DNA of 64,000 nt from positions 1,698,747 through 1,762,746 of the forward strand of contig NC_031468.1 in assembly GCF_000006565.2 (NCBI RefSeq). Direction: 5' to 3'. The translations under genes and the position numbers were made by a program. Each line of letters starts with the position of its first letter. Positions within the stretch are counted from its first letter, which is position 1. The notes beneath the pieces are model-generated. The model worked only from the letters and a program-made list of their open reading frames with translations. It was not told the DNA's origin and did not search any database. Below, piece by piece: positions 32,501 to 44,205 of this stretch. The DNA comes from Toxoplasma gondii ME49. Taxonomy: Eukaryota > Apicomplexa > Conoidasida > Eucoccidiorida > Sarcocystidae.

Positions 32501-35500
32501 TATATATATAAATATTTGTGTGCAGTCTTGTAAAGCGATCGATAGTGACGTATGAGTTGTGGGAGTTGGTGGAGTGATCAAATCGAGGTCGTTTTGGTCA
32601 CTGTAGCGAATGTTCAACTTATTTTTAGTTCAAGTCACTCTGCACAGAAAGAGGGGAAAAGAGATGGGCACAGAGACAAACGAGGACGCGGGGAGACAAT
32701 CATGCGATTCAAACGAACAACCGCAGACACCCTCACAGAAGCCAGCTTCCTTGATCGAGGAGACATTGCCTTTTTTCGGGGCTTTGTTGACTGTCTCTCT
32801 TCAGCGTTTCATCGCGTTTTCTCTGGACGGTTTTTTTATTTTCAGAACGAATTTGTTCACAAAAAAGGGAGTGTTCTGATCAGCGCCTTCAAGCCCTACT
32901 TGGTGTGGATGCTTCGCGACGCCTACCAGGCGGCGGCGCGAGACCCGAGCTCGATTGAGAAGGTAAGAAAAATGAACCATGTGTTGGCTTTGAGTAAAAT
33001 AGCAGAAGACCAGGCTGGATTCAATGGACCCACTTACCCCGAAGAGGTGGTTGAGCTTTTGAGTCACCGACTTTCTCGCTTTTTCCTCTGTTTTTCGGTG
33101 TGTTTCGCTCGTTCACATGCAGGTGGAGAAGATCTTGAGTCTCTGGGTGAAGCGCGGCATCATCGACGAAGACGAGCAAGAAGAAATGAGTTTCCTGATG
33201 TCGTCCCCGGATGTCGGGAGATACCTGAGCCCGAACGCGGGCGACGATCCACAGTGCGTCGCCCCGTGTACATACAGCTGCCGTTGCTGGCGAGCTCCCT
33301 GCAGCGGATGCTTACTTTGTCTAACACCTTTCCATGGGTGTTTTCTAGCGATTCTTTGTGTCTTTTGGAAGTTTGAGAATGAAAGGGGTTGAGAGGTTTT
33401 CAGTCGTAGTTTCGAGATCGCTTTGTGTCTTTTTTCTCTTTTTTCAGAGCCGCTTTCGACTCTCGCCTTTCGAGCCGCTTCCCAGATGCCTCGCAGGTAC
33501 TTTCCGGAAACGAGAAAATTCCAGGAAATTGCCTTCGCAAACGTCTTTATCTCATACATGCTTCCAGTTCTCCTTGCAAAAATAGATACACAGATCATTA
33601 CACAGACATCTGCGTTTACATTTACGTGTGTCCCCACGTCGAGGTAAAGTAGACGAAAAAATCCTCCCAAAATCAAAACATCTCTGCCTCTGCATTTATG
33701 CTCAAATAAATATATATATATATATAGTATTAACGTTTATATATATATATATATACAAAGGTAGTCGTCGATGTTTTTCTGTTTGTTTGCAGGGGCGACA
33801 TCCGTTCATGCAGCCAGGTGTCTCTCCCGGTTACCCTGGTGCGTTTTTCGCGTTTTTCATCAGAGGAAAGCTGCGATGGGCTAATATGTCGATACACTTT
33901 TGAATGCCGAGGGAGAGGAGGCCTTCTGAAGCGCTTGGAATTCCCCAGTCTGCTTGTTCCACATGAGAAGTGACCTTCTCCTTTCGTCGCGGATTCTCTC
34001 CATCGTTCTTCCTAGTCTCCTCGCTCTGTGCTGGAAAGTACCCCTCTCTTTCAACACCTCTTTCTCACCATCAAGAATCCTTTGTTGCATTATGGTTGGT
34101 CTCTGTTTCTTTGTCTCCTCCCATGTTTTCTTCTCTCTTTCTCGGCGTTTTAGTCTCGCTCGTCTTCGTCTCTCCTTTGATCTGGTCTGTCTATTCTCCC
34201 CTCCTTTCTCCTCTCCTTTCTCCCCTCCTTTCTTTCCCCGTCTCCGAGCCCTTCCTTGTCCCCTTGTCCCTTCACGTTCTACTCTCCTTTCTCTCCCCAT
34301 GTCTCGTCTCTTTTCTTTCGGAATGTCTCTTCTCTGCAGGAACGATGGGGGAAAACCTTTCTTCGGGCCAAGTTCCGCCGCCTCCGCCGCCTCGGCCTGG
34401 CAGCCACTCACGCATGCACGGCGGCTTCGACAGACGCCCAGATGAAATGGGGTATACTCCAGAGAGTGTTCCTGTCGGCATGATGGCGACGATGCTTCGG
34501 AGCATGAGCAAACGAGTAGGCTGAGGAAACGGTTGAGTTCGCTTCACTCTAGATAGTGCAGTTTTTAGGGATATTCGTTTTCATATCTGTGCAAATCAGT
34601 AGCTACAGGTACGTATCCATCTATATATGTATGCCTATCTACACATTTACATGGGTGCGTCTCCCTTTATCTCTCCGTCTCTCAGTGCGTCTGTAAATCG
34701 ATTATCTGAATACCCATATATATATATATATATATGTATGTTATTTATGGAGCTATGTGTGTCTGTCTCTGGTTTTTCTACGTCTGTTTATAATAGACGG
34801 GCGTTAAACCTGCGCATGTCGTTTTGTGCATCGAGTTCTCTGTGCATCTGAAAGTCTCTGCGGAGGTGTTGGTCAGTGGAGGTTGCCGCAGTGCGTTCGA
34901 GTCTGTTGTTCGTGTCTCTGTGAATGCGGGAGCTTGTCTCTCCAGTGACCTTGGAGTTCATCTTCTGTGTTCGTCTTTTGCCAGAAGCCCGCTGTTGTCT
35001 CCAAATACCTCCGTAAGCAGGCAAGGCTCCTCATGCCGTTCGGCCGGTTGCGAGAACTGTGTGTCTGCAGGCGAAGAACATGCAGACTGCCTTCGTCCCG
35101 TATCGCGCCCTCGACCCGCTGACGACGCCGCAGCAGCTTCCAGGTGAGTTTCGAAGAAGGAAAAAGTTCTGCAGACGAGGAAAGCTGCGTTTTTGCCTAG
35201 CGCAAGTGCATGCGTGTGGTTCCGAAGAAACGCAGTCACGCTCGCGTCTCTCGTCGAGAAGAGACTTCTTCTCGAAAAAAAGACTCTCCGCAACGTGCGT
35301 CTGTGTGTTGGACCGCCCGCGACGTTCGCTTCGATTTCTGAAGACATAGCTGAAATGTACAAATATACACATTTATGCGTTTGTTTGTTTGCGTTTCTTT
35401 TTGCACTTGTTTTGCGTATTCCCTCGCTGCGGTGCTCCACGTTCCTGCCAAACTGCCTCGCCGGTTCGCTCTGCTTCTTGCTCTCTCGTAGTCTGTCCGC

Positions 35501-38500
35501 ATGTTGTCTTCTCTCTCTTTCGCTGTATGGACACCTCCGGCTCTTTTCGATCTCGGCAGGTCCGGGGCTCCGTGGGAAGGCCGCTCGATTCACTGCGTTT
35601 CTTTTGTCCTGAGTTCTTCAGCTGTCGAGCCCCCCTCGGATTACATGTTGGATCGAATTCGCGACTTCTACGAGGACTTGGAGGAAATCGAGGAGAAGCT
35701 GAATCGCCAATCGTAAGGGTCTTGTCTGCTCTGCGTTTCTCTTTCCGCTGCTTACTCAATCGCCTTTTTCGTTCAAAGACCTCTTCTTCAGACACACGAC
35801 AAAGAAGGCATGCGCGCCGGTGCCAGTCCACTCGCCTTCTCGTCCAAAGGCCTCTCGCCCTAAACTCTCTTTCTTTTTTTTCTCTTTTTTTCTCTTTTTC
35901 CCCCTTTTTTTCTCTCCGTCTCTTTCTCTCCTCTCTCTCCTCTCTCTCTCTTTTCTCCCTTTCTGTCGCTCTCTCTGCACACTTTGGCAGGCAGACCGGA
36001 GACCAGCATTGGCAGATTGATTTAAACGACAAAGAGACGTCACGATTTAGATCGGTTGGACCAGTGGGTCTAGCGTTCATCGGGAAAAAGAATTGCTCGC
36101 GAAGGAAAACGAGAGACACACAATTCCGGCGCACCGCTTCTTACTACCTCCGACTTCCAATGCACTCGGGAGCATGCTCACACAGGCATCTGTATACTCT
36201 TTGCTTGATTTTCATATCCCTGGAGCACATGCATAGAAATATACACACCTCTACTGCATATCCATATACAAATACATGCTTGTACATATGAATATACATG
36301 TATATATATATATATGTATACATGTGTATGTGTGTGTAAGCACTGCTCGATGTCGGTGCAAGTCCCTGGATCTGATTGTTGATGTCGAGTTTGTGCATGG
36401 AGGTGTGGCGGGATGAAGGCGAAGGAAACTGGCTTTTCTGTGTGTTTGCTAATTGTTAGAGAGCGACGTTCGCGTTCGAATTCTCGTGACTCGCGGGAGA
36501 ACGGGAGAAAGTCGAGGTCGGGCAGCTGGTCCTCCACAGAGTCTCCTCGGCGACGACGCCGGCGCAGCCAGTCCAGAAGCGCCTCCAGAGATCCTTCGCC
36601 CTCTGCGTGTCTCGACGACCGACTGCGAGAGAGGTCAGAAAGGAGACGCCGAGAGCGAGCAAAGAGACGAAGTTGGAGAGAAGGAGACAGAAGACATGGC
36701 TTGGCGCAGCGCCGGGAACAGGCATACAGAAACGAATCGGGCGACAGCGAGGAAGAGGAAAAGTTGGGGGGGGAGGGGAAGGAGAGAAACATAAAGAGAC
36801 CTAGAGTGTGGAGAGAAAGGTAACGGGACACAGAGAGGCGTATTTCCTCGAAAACAAGAGAGGTGGAAGGCCGGATACCAAAGAGACACTCAAAAAAAAG
36901 GCATGCGTGAAAAGAGGAAGAGTCCGCGTTTCATCATCTTCGTACAACTTCCTTCTCCATGAGTAAACCCCACAAAAGAAGAGAATGTCTTCGCTTTCTC
37001 TGTCGCTCTTCTCCCAGTCTTGCAACTGACGTTTCAAGTCTTCTGTCTTTCCGTTCTCTCGCGTCCGCATCTTGTCTACATATATATATATATATATATT
37101 CGTACATATATATGTATATGTATGTATATAAATGAATATATATATCTATATAAATGTATATAAATGTATATATATATGTATATATATATATATATGTGTA
37201 AGTGTGTGTATCTTTCTCTCTTGCTGTCTCTTTCTTCATGCATCTGTCTTTGTGTACCCACTTTGAGGCGGTTTCTTTCTTTCTCTTTTTAACTCGAGTC
37301 GTCGGCGGTTTGTGCTTGTCGATGCGTCTGGAGGGAGAGGAGTGTGTTTCCTCGTCGGTGTTTTCGCGCAAATGAAACTGTGGCTCCACTTTTCGCATGC
37401 GTGGAACTTGCTGCAGAGACCGCGAGCGCCGAATGCGGGAAGTGAAGCGAGGCGGCCTTCCAGTCGACAAGCCGCCTTCCTGGGTCAACACGGAAATGGG
37501 CGTCGGCGACGACGGCTCTTTCTCTGGGCATCCCGGTGAGTCGCCTGCATGCAACGCGTCTCTCTGTTCACCTTCACCCGCGCATCCACTCCCTCAACAA
37601 GGCGAAACGACTGCCCAGTCACGGGTCTGCTATGACAACACGGCCGGAGCTCTGGGGTCTGCCCGTGGAGGGAGGAGGGCAGGAGTTTTTGACTGCTCGA
37701 GGTGGGGAGAGTGCAGCCTTGGCAACGGGCGCGCCGAGAGAAACGTCGTCTTCGAAAGAGAACTCCTGACGTCCTCTCGTTTGCGTTTCAGGACTGCGCG
37801 GAGCTCGACTCGGTCTGGGTGCAGCGGCGGAAGTCGAGGAACGGATGGAGCAACGACAGCCGCCGCCCACCGACGATCCCTTTGAAATGTTTCGACGCCA
37901 GAGAGCTGGAAAGTATCATGACATCATCGCCAGCAAGTGAGGAGATGGAAGAAGTCTGGAAATTGCTGTGGAAACCACCGTCTCGGGTGCTCTCCCTCGC
38001 GGTCTCTCTCCTTTCCCGTCTCTGTTCGTGTCTCTGTTTGCGCCGTATGTTGCTGCGGCCGAGGACTTCTCGCCGAGGTTCAGCAGACGCAGGGAGATAG
38101 TGTCATGGGGGAGGAGAGGCCCAAACTGAGGGGGGCAGAAAATCCACTTTTTCTGCTGCTGTCTGTGTGAACTCGCGCAGCAAAGCGGCAGCACGATTGG
38201 AGCAACAGGCACAGAGATTTGCAGACAAGAACTGCTACGTCTGCGGCAAGGTGAGGTTTCGAGGTGCATCCTCCGTTTTTCCTGTTCTCCCCGGCCTCGT
38301 GGTTCTGCGTTCGCTTCCTTCTCCGGTGGGCGCGTCGCTTCTTGCGTACGTCTGGTGTTTCTCTCTTCTCTCATCTCCTCGCTCGTCTCTCTTGTCTTTC
38401 TTCTTTTTTCGCGTTGTTCGCATTCCTTCGTTCCTCGACGCTGACAGTTACCTCAGTGCATGTGTGAAGGAGTGGAAGTGAGGAGATGTTCGAGGACTCT

Positions 38501-38578
38501 TTTTCTCTCCCGTCCTGTTTCTCTTTCGATCAGATTGGTCACATTGCGCGCGATTGCCCGTCGAGAGCGTATCGATGA
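29574..38578 (+). CDS. CHERP: CHERP-like splicing factor: SURP, CID, RS, degenerate G-patch and CCHC zinc knuckle
   Basis: Seventeen exons join in phase: 29574-30147, 30544-30728, 30900-30987, 31435-31485, 31966-32159, 32846-32962, 33123-33253, 33448-33496, 33793-33838, 34340-34515, 35071-35143, 35622-35712, 36460-36819, 37417-37535, 37792-37936, 38181-38250 and 38534-38578 (837 aa). The N-terminus is Gln/Tyr/Gly-rich. A SURP module lies at about residues 180-240 ([18 protein letters not shown]). A CID-like helical domain spans about 300-440 ([33 protein letters not shown]). Then come [10 protein letters not shown] and YRALDP with [16 protein letters not shown], matching the CHERP order. An RS region covers 592-711. 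A degenerate G-patch with [19 protein letters not shown] follows. The end is a CCHC knuckle, [19 protein letters not shown] is a U2 snRNP-associated nuclear factor; a role in pre-mRNA splicing is inferred from this. A terminal zinc knuckle is not part of animal CHERP as I know it. Confidence 0.85.
31724..31885. repeat. AT microsatellite cluster in a CHERP-like intron
   Basis: Interrupted ATGTATATG and TA runs in the intron before the exon that opens the CID-like domain. Confidence 0.88.
32447..32518. repeat. TATATG/TA microsatellite in a CHERP-like intron
   Basis: Alternating TA with interruptions, between the exons ending at 32159 and starting at 32846. Confidence 0.88.
33708..33763. repeat. 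Two TA runs in a CHERP-like intron
   Basis: Two alternating AT runs separated by a short spacer, about 30 bp before the small exon at 33793. Confidence 0.9.
37079..37200. repeat. TA/ATGTATAT microsatellite in a CHERP-like intron
   Basis: A long interrupted TA tract in the intron after the RS exon. It is among the longer tracts in the window. Confidence 0.9.
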
Positions 38579-39284
38579 ACGTCGGAATTTGCCGATTTCC
38601 TCGTCTTCTCTCCGTTCTTCCTCGGTCTACCTTGCTTCCGCTTTCGCTCTTCCGTGGACTGAAGAAGCCTGTGCGTTTCCCCCTTCCTCCTCTCGCTTGA
38701 AATGCGTCCAAGCCCCAGTCTGAAATCGAGCAACTCGTTCAACCACCAAGGCGGCCTGTTCAGTCCTAGGAGCATCACGAGAGGTGCCCGCAGCGTCTCC
38801 ACTGTGCTGGAAGAGGCAAAGAGAGACAGCCTGCCTCCGTCTTCGGTTCTGTGCTTTTCTTCTTTCTGCGTTTTTTTCTGCGTTCGTCTGTGCTTCCTCT
38901 TGACTCTTCGTCTTCCCCTCGTGGATTTTTCTCCTGTTTTACCCTCGCGCGCAACGGTGGATTTGTCCTTCGTTTCTGCGCATGCAGCGCGCTTGTCCCT
39001 TCAAGTGCCGCGTGCGGAGGCCGCGCCTTTGAAAAGGCTGAACTTTTGTCTTTTTTCGTCTTAAAAAATGTTCGCAAACGCAGAGGGAAGTCCGCGACCG
39101 GCGAGGACGCCACTCGGAGAAAACGGCTTCCAAACTGGACGCGACACTGCTGCTAAAAAAGAAATACACCTGCGCAAAGATTCACACTTAGTCACACATG
39201 GAGATATAGAGATGCCTACCTATGCAATTAGATGCATAAATATATACGCATCTGTGTGCACATGGAGATCTACGTATAGATATA

Positions 39285-39430
39285 AAAATATTAACGTATA
39301 AATATATAAACATATATATATATATATATATATATTTATTTATATATGTACCTATATGTAGACAGATGTAGATTTATGGAGATCACTATATATATGTATA
39401 TATATGTATATATATATATATATATATTTG
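39285..39430. repeat. TA microsatellite block
   Basis: Two clusters of alternating TA and ATGTATAT units in the spacer after the CHERP-like gene. Confidence 0.9.
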
Positions 39431-39725
39431 TATGTATTCATGCGTTTAGTGCTGTCGAGTGAGATGGAGCGCGACGGCGGCTCTCAGAGCGTCTCCTCTG
39501 CGTGATGTGCCGACTTTCAGAACGCATTTGTTTCGATTTTTTGCGATCGTCAAGTTTCTCCAGTTGGGTGCGAATCCGCGAATCGCCTGTCTCGACGTCT
39601 TGGCCAAGAGCCCTCGTTTTCACATGCGAAAAGTCTCCCCTCTTCAGCAGAAAAACATTTACGAGACGGTCACCCTTCGCACCGCTTCACAGGCGCCACC
39701 GCACGCTCAAAGACACACATAGAAA

Positions 39726-39870
39726 CATATACATATATATATATATATATATCTGTATATACATTTTGAAATATACATATACAAATATAAATGCATAAAC
39801 ATATACATATCTATATATCTATATATATAGATATAGATATATAGATATGTATATGTGCATGCATATGTAA
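39726..39870. repeat. TA microsatellite block with ATAGATAT units
   Basis: Alternating TA followed by CTATATAT and ATAGATAT units that form an interrupted inverted repeat around 39810-39850. Confidence 0.85.
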
Positions 39871-40301
39871 GGATCGATTTGCAGTTGCATATGCTTGGAC
39901 GCATCCAGCTACGGCGACGCCGAAAGGGCTGGAAGCCTTTTGTCTTTTTCTCTGTGAAAAACAGTGAAGCTGGCCACCGTCACCTTGTGGACGCACGCCT
40001 CCTTCTCCACCGAGCGAGTCTGTGTGTCTCTGCCTGTCGAGAGAGAAGGCGGAAATGCCGGTAAGGCAGAGAGCGTTGCCGCTCCACGACATCAAAAGAG
40101 AAACGATTCGGCATGAGCGCGCCTGTCGAACTGAAAAGGTCGCTGGAACTGTCGGATGCTCCTGCTGCGGTGACGCGCGGATACACCTGTCCGTTCTCGT
40201 TCCCTGGTGGCGATGCTCTCGAGTGCGCCCCTCTGGAATGGGTTTGCTTCTCTCTCCTCACGTTGCTGCAGTTTTCATCTCTGTTTTTCTCTCTCCCTCT
40301 C

Positions 40302-40668
40302 CTCCATCGTTCTACCTTGTCTCCATCGTTCTACCTTGTCTCCCCCATCGTTCTACCTTGCCTCCATCGTTCTACCTTGCCTCCATCGTTCTACCTTGTC
40401 TCCCCCATCGTTCTACCTTGTCTCCATCTTTCTACCTTGTCTCCATCTTTCTACCTTGTCTCCATCGTTCTACCTTGTCTCCATCGTTCTACCTTGTCTC
40501 CCCCATCGTTCTACCTTGCCTCCATCGTTCTACCTTGCCTCCATCGTTCTACCTTGTCTCCCCCATCGTTCTACCTTGTCTCCATCGTTCTACCTTGTCT
40601 CCCCCACCGTTCTACCTTGTCTCCATCGTTCTACCTTGTCTCCCCCACCGTTCTACCTTGTCTCCAGT
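40302..40668. repeat. Minisatellite, about 18 copies of a 19- or 22-bp unit
   Basis: The core TTCTACCTTG recurs about 18 times, spaced by either CTCCATCG (19-bp unit) or CTCCCCCATCG (22-bp unit). Two copies have CATCTT and two or three have CACCG variants. Because 19 is not a multiple of three, the array stays open in all three plus frames and produces long spurious frames. It lies just beyond the stop of the putative minus-strand gene, so it may be in that gene's 3' UTR. Confidence 0.92.
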
Positions 40669-40770
40669 GTTCTGCTGTCTCTTCACTTTCTCTCTCGTTC
40701 CCTCGATGTGCAGAGGCCTTGTGGCCAGCGAGCGAGTCGTCTGGCTTCGACTTCGCGCGCTGCGCAGGTC

Positions 40771-42216
40771 TCAGTCATCTTGCGACGAGTCTTCAGAGTC
40801 TTCGCCTTCCGTCTCGCGTCTCCTCTCTCGCTCGCGCTCTTCCTGTTCTCTCCTTTCTCGCTCCTTTTCTTCTCTCGACATGCGCTGCTTCTCCAGGCGC
40901 GGTGTGCTCGTGGGCGAGGCCGCCCTCACCGGGCTCTCTGCGTCTGGGATGCTGCTTCTTCTCTTCTTCGCTTCTCGTGGAGTCTTTTCTGAGTCTTCCG
41001 GCGGCGGACCGATGACCGAGCCGCACCTGCGCCGCCTGCAGACGACCGGCGAAATGTCTCGCTTCCGCGTCTCCGTCAGCTGTCTCTCCACCGCAAGCAG
41101 CTTCGCCGCAAGGCCTCCATCGCGCCGCGTCGCCTCTGTGGCTTGCCGCTCTCCTCTCTTGTCTCCACGCTTGGACAAATCCACCTTCTGGAACTCCCCG
41201 CTCTCGCCGCGTTCCCTTTCCTCCTCTTCTCCGTCCTTCCCTCCCTCCTCTCCTCCTTCCTCTCCTCCCTCCCCTTCTCCTCCTTCCTCTCCTCGTTCCT
41301 CTCCTCCTTCCTCTCTTGCCTGCTCTTCTGGTTGCTCTTCTCTCCCTTCCTCTTGTGCTGCTGTTTTTCTTCGTTCAGCGGCGGCGCTTGCCGAGAGGCT
41401 CTCCGCTTTCTCGGACGCTGTGGAGGCTGCGAGGTTGGAGCGCGCGCGAGGGTCGACGCATTTGGCGACGAGGACGAGTCGCTGCGAGAGGCTGTTCTCG
41501 AGCTCCTCGCCTCTGCCGCATTCTCGCTTGAGGTGCAGAGCCGGCAATGGGCAGCAAGAGATTTCTGCGAGCGACGCGTGAGCGCCGGGCAGCGCAGGAA
41601 AAGGACTTTCTTCCGGTGCGGGGACCTGAGCGGACTCGCGAGACTCAGCCGTCTCAGAGGCGGACTCGCGGCTCCCAGAAGGCGAACAGAGACGGTCTGC
41701 TTTGCAGTCGAACACCGAAGCAGCCACCAGCTGGTGCGGAGACGACGGTCGCTGAGGCATCTTCGGAAAGCAGAGAAAAACTTGATCAAGAACGAGAGAA
41801 ACTGCCGAGGCAAGGAGAGGCGACACAGAGACAAGGGGAGACGAGACAAAAACGGGAGAAGACTGGCCGGGAGAGGAAGCAAGACTGAAGAAGGAAAGAA
41901 GAAACGCAGCGGCAGGACGAGGGAGCAACTCCTGAGAGCGAGAGGAAGACAGAGAGTCGGCTGGAGAGAAGAAAGCCGCAGGGGGAAGGGGAGGGCAAAG
42001 CGGAGGCAAGAATACGTCTAGCTCTCTTCCTAGCGACTCGCGACAATGGTGAAGAGAGAAACGCGCTGGGGGAGAGAAAGTAGAGAAGCGAAGCCGGCGA
42101 GAAAAGCTGAGCTCTTTGTGTCGGCAATCGCAGTCCCTTCTGCGAACTGAAGCCTCGAAATTGCAAAGGCGCCGCGAAGAACTCGCAGAAACGGATGGAA
42201 GGCGAAAGAAGCCCAA
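40771..42216 (-). CDS. Putative acidic, charged nuclear protein (uncertain model)
   Basis: I do not recognise this gene. The minus strand is open from 42216 to 40771 (481 codons). The part after the Met at 41760 looks most protein-like: a mixed N-terminal 150 residues, then a Glu/Gly-rich tract, then a basic block with RRRRCGSVIGPPPEDSEK, an arginine/glutamate-rich helix (SREEKERERREQEERERERR) and an acidic end EDSEDSSQDD. The stretch before 41760 is pyrimidine-rich on the minus strand, like the introns and 5' regions of the other genes. A better model is therefore an exon starting near 41760 after an upstream intron. The plus strand here is pyrimidine-rich and unlikely to code. Low-complexity purine tracts look protein-like by chance, so confidence is low. 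Confidence 0.35.
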   Translation of the reverse strand: MGFFRLPSVSASSSRRLCNFEASVRRRDCDCRHKELSFSRRLRFSTFSPPARFSLHHCRESLGRELDVFLPPLCPPLPPAAFFSPADSLSSSRSQELLPRPAAAFLLSFFSLASSPGQSSPVFVSSPLVSVSPLLASAVSLVLDQVFLCFPKMPQRPSSPHQLVAASVFDCKADRLCSPSGSRESASETAESRESAQVPAPEESPFPALPGAHASLAEISCCPLPALHLKRECGRGEELENSLSQRLVLVAKCVDPRARSNLAASTASEKAESLSASAAAERRKTAAQEEGREEQPEEQAREEGGEERGEEGGEGEGGEEGGEEGGKDGEEEERERGESGEFQKVDLSKRGDKRGERQATEATRRDGGLAAKLLAVERQLTETRKRDISPVVCRRRRCGSVIGPPPEDSEKTPREAKKRRSSIPDAESPVRAASPTSTPRLEKQRMSREEKERERREQEERERERRRETEGEDSEDSSQDD

Positions 42217-43818
42217 ATGGGGACGACAAAGAAGAAGGAGAAGGAGAAGGAGAAGAAGAAGAAGGAGAAGAAGAAGAAGAAGATGCAGAGGTCAGAGTGC
42301 TGACCGCCGGCGAGAGTTGAGAGGCGAGGGGCGCTCCGTCTGAATGGCTTCTGCGCGATGAGAAGAAACAAAGTCTTTATGAAAGAAGCGCGTCGAATTT
42401 CTTATTTCCTCTAGACAGCTCTGCGTTCTGGGAGAGACATTTGCACCCGCTTCGCGGCAAGTGCGGTGTCTCTCTGCAGCTCTGAAACTGCGAACCGCGA
42501 GGGACGACGAGTTCCCCTTTTCGCCTGGCGGAAGGACGAACGGAGGATGTACCAGAAGTGAAGAGAGAAGAGAGACTTCTCTCGGGAGAAGGTGCAGTCT
42601 CGCTCTTCAGAAAAAACTTTGTTTTTTCAAATCGCATTCGCTGGTCCACACCGGAAACACCGCCGAGACAACCATCGGGCGTCGAGGAGAAGGAGGGAGT
42701 CAGGAGTTCCCTCGGAGCGGAAATGGTCTGTACGCGTTCTTTCTCGCTCTGGAAACAACGCTCTTTTTCTTTTCTTTTTCAGAGAGGAAGAGACTCGCGA
42801 GGCGACGCGTTGTGTCTCGCACCCCCCAGCTCCACCCTTGGTCGTCTTTGTTCTCGTCTCCGCTGTGCATGCGTTTTTTCCGCGAAAAGACGCCCGGCGA
42901 GCTCGGCGCTCGGCCTCTCTCTCTCGCAGGTTTATCGACACTCGGACGCGCAGAGTTCGTTGTCCAGTCTTCTCGGAGGAATTTTTTTGGGACTCGCTGA
43001 GCAAACGGAGGAAAAGGTTTCCAGAGAAACTCAACCGTCTGTCTGTGTCTGTGTCTGTCACCGCTGCTGCACGCAGCTTCGAGGATCTCTTCAGACGTCG
43101 CTCTGCGAGGATGCGGCTGGTCCGTCTTCTCAGTCGAGTGCGACGGTCTCTTCAGTACTGCTTCTCGCTTCTCGCGTCTCGCTTCTCGCTTCTCTGATTT
43201 CCTTCGTTCTTCTCTCCGAGTATCCACCAGAAAGGCCTCCTGGAGAAGAGGTCTTTCTGATGCGCGAGTCTCCTTCTCTTCCTTCTGAGCTTCTCCGGAC
43301 TCCACACCTGCATGCGTTCGACCTCGGTCCCCGACTCCGATTAACCATCTTTGTTTCTGCGTCTCCTCTCCTTCTTTCTCCTCGCCGTCCGAATTCGCTG
43401 GTCGCCTCCTCTCCGCCTGCGCTCTTCGCTCGACAGTCTTCGGTGGCCGGAGGAGCCTCGGAACGCGGGGCGGTCTGAGGCGAGTATTGGCGAGCTCTTT
43501 CTCTTCTTTGCGTGGGCGCAACCGCAGTTTCTTTCTTCGAGATCCACTGTTGTCCTCAAAATCGTTCAACAACAAGAGGAGGAGGAGAAGGCGCTTCGTT
43601 TCGCGGAGCAAGGCGCCGTCGCAGAGCGTTCAGGCGTCTCCTCCATCGCCACCCCCAACTCCGGGACTCTCTTCTCTTCGTCGGTCTCCCTGTCTCCGGT
43701 TCTTCTCTGACCTTCTCGCTTCCGCATCCTTCGCGCCATTCCCTTTCCTTTTTCGCGTCTCTCGTCCGTCCAGTCTTCGAGAGCGCGCAGGAACCGCACC
43801 TGTGAAGCTCGGCGAAAG
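42217..43818. other. Ambiguous region upstream of the FNBP4-like gene
   Basis: Open frames of about 300 codons exist on both strands (42558-43478 plus, 42700-43611 minus), but neither has a domain or clear splice partners. The plus strand is CT-rich from about 42700 to 43800. This fits either the promoter and 5' UTR of the plus-strand gene or exons of a minus-strand gene continuing from 41760. A GAA/GGA-rich tract lies at 42232-42286. Confidence 0.4.
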
Positions 43819-44164
43819 ATGCCAGACTCAGACGAAGGGCGCCGAGACGCGGAGGAGGACGGAAAGAGGCTCGCGAAAGCTTCGAGCGATGCGCAGGAAC
43901 CGCAGCACCCTGCCTCCTCTTCTGTCGGCAGGCCTCGCAGCGGCGAGAAGAGCGACGCGACTGCCGACAGAGAAGAGAAAAAAGATTCTCTCTCTTCGAC
44001 GCGCGCTGAAAAAGCACAACAGACTCGCAGAGACCCTTCTTCTCCCCTCCCTGACCATGTTCTCATGCCCCCGCCCCCGCGTCTGCCCACACCCCTGTTG
44101 AAAAAACGTAAGCAAAAGAAGTCGAGACCTTCATCCATGTCCACCAAACGCTTGTTCGTATATA

Positions 44165-44205
<41 letters not shown>

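Larger units (their letters stand above)
38579..40770. other. Spacer between the CHERP-like gene and the putative minus-strand gene
   Basis: No supported coding exon. It contains large TA microsatellites at 39285-39430 and 39726-39870, and a minisatellite at about 40302-40668. Both flanking genes, if the minus-strand one is real, end here. Confidence 0.55.

Noticed and set aside
33881..34411. Minus-strand Arg/Lys/Glu-rich open frame
   Set aside because: It is the complement of a CT-rich intron of the CHERP-like gene; its charge-rich look is a composition artefact.
40022..41581. Plus-strand open frame of 519 codons with a repeated STLSPSFYLV motif
   Set aside because: Generated by the 19/22-bp minisatellite and by CT-rich DNA antisense to a more plausible minus-strand exon. 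All three plus frames are open there.
42558..43611. Overlapping open frames of about 300 codons on both strands
   Set aside because: Neither has domains, phase-matched partners or a convincing start. Low stop density in GC-rich, purine-asymmetric DNA explains both. Kept as an ambiguous spacer.
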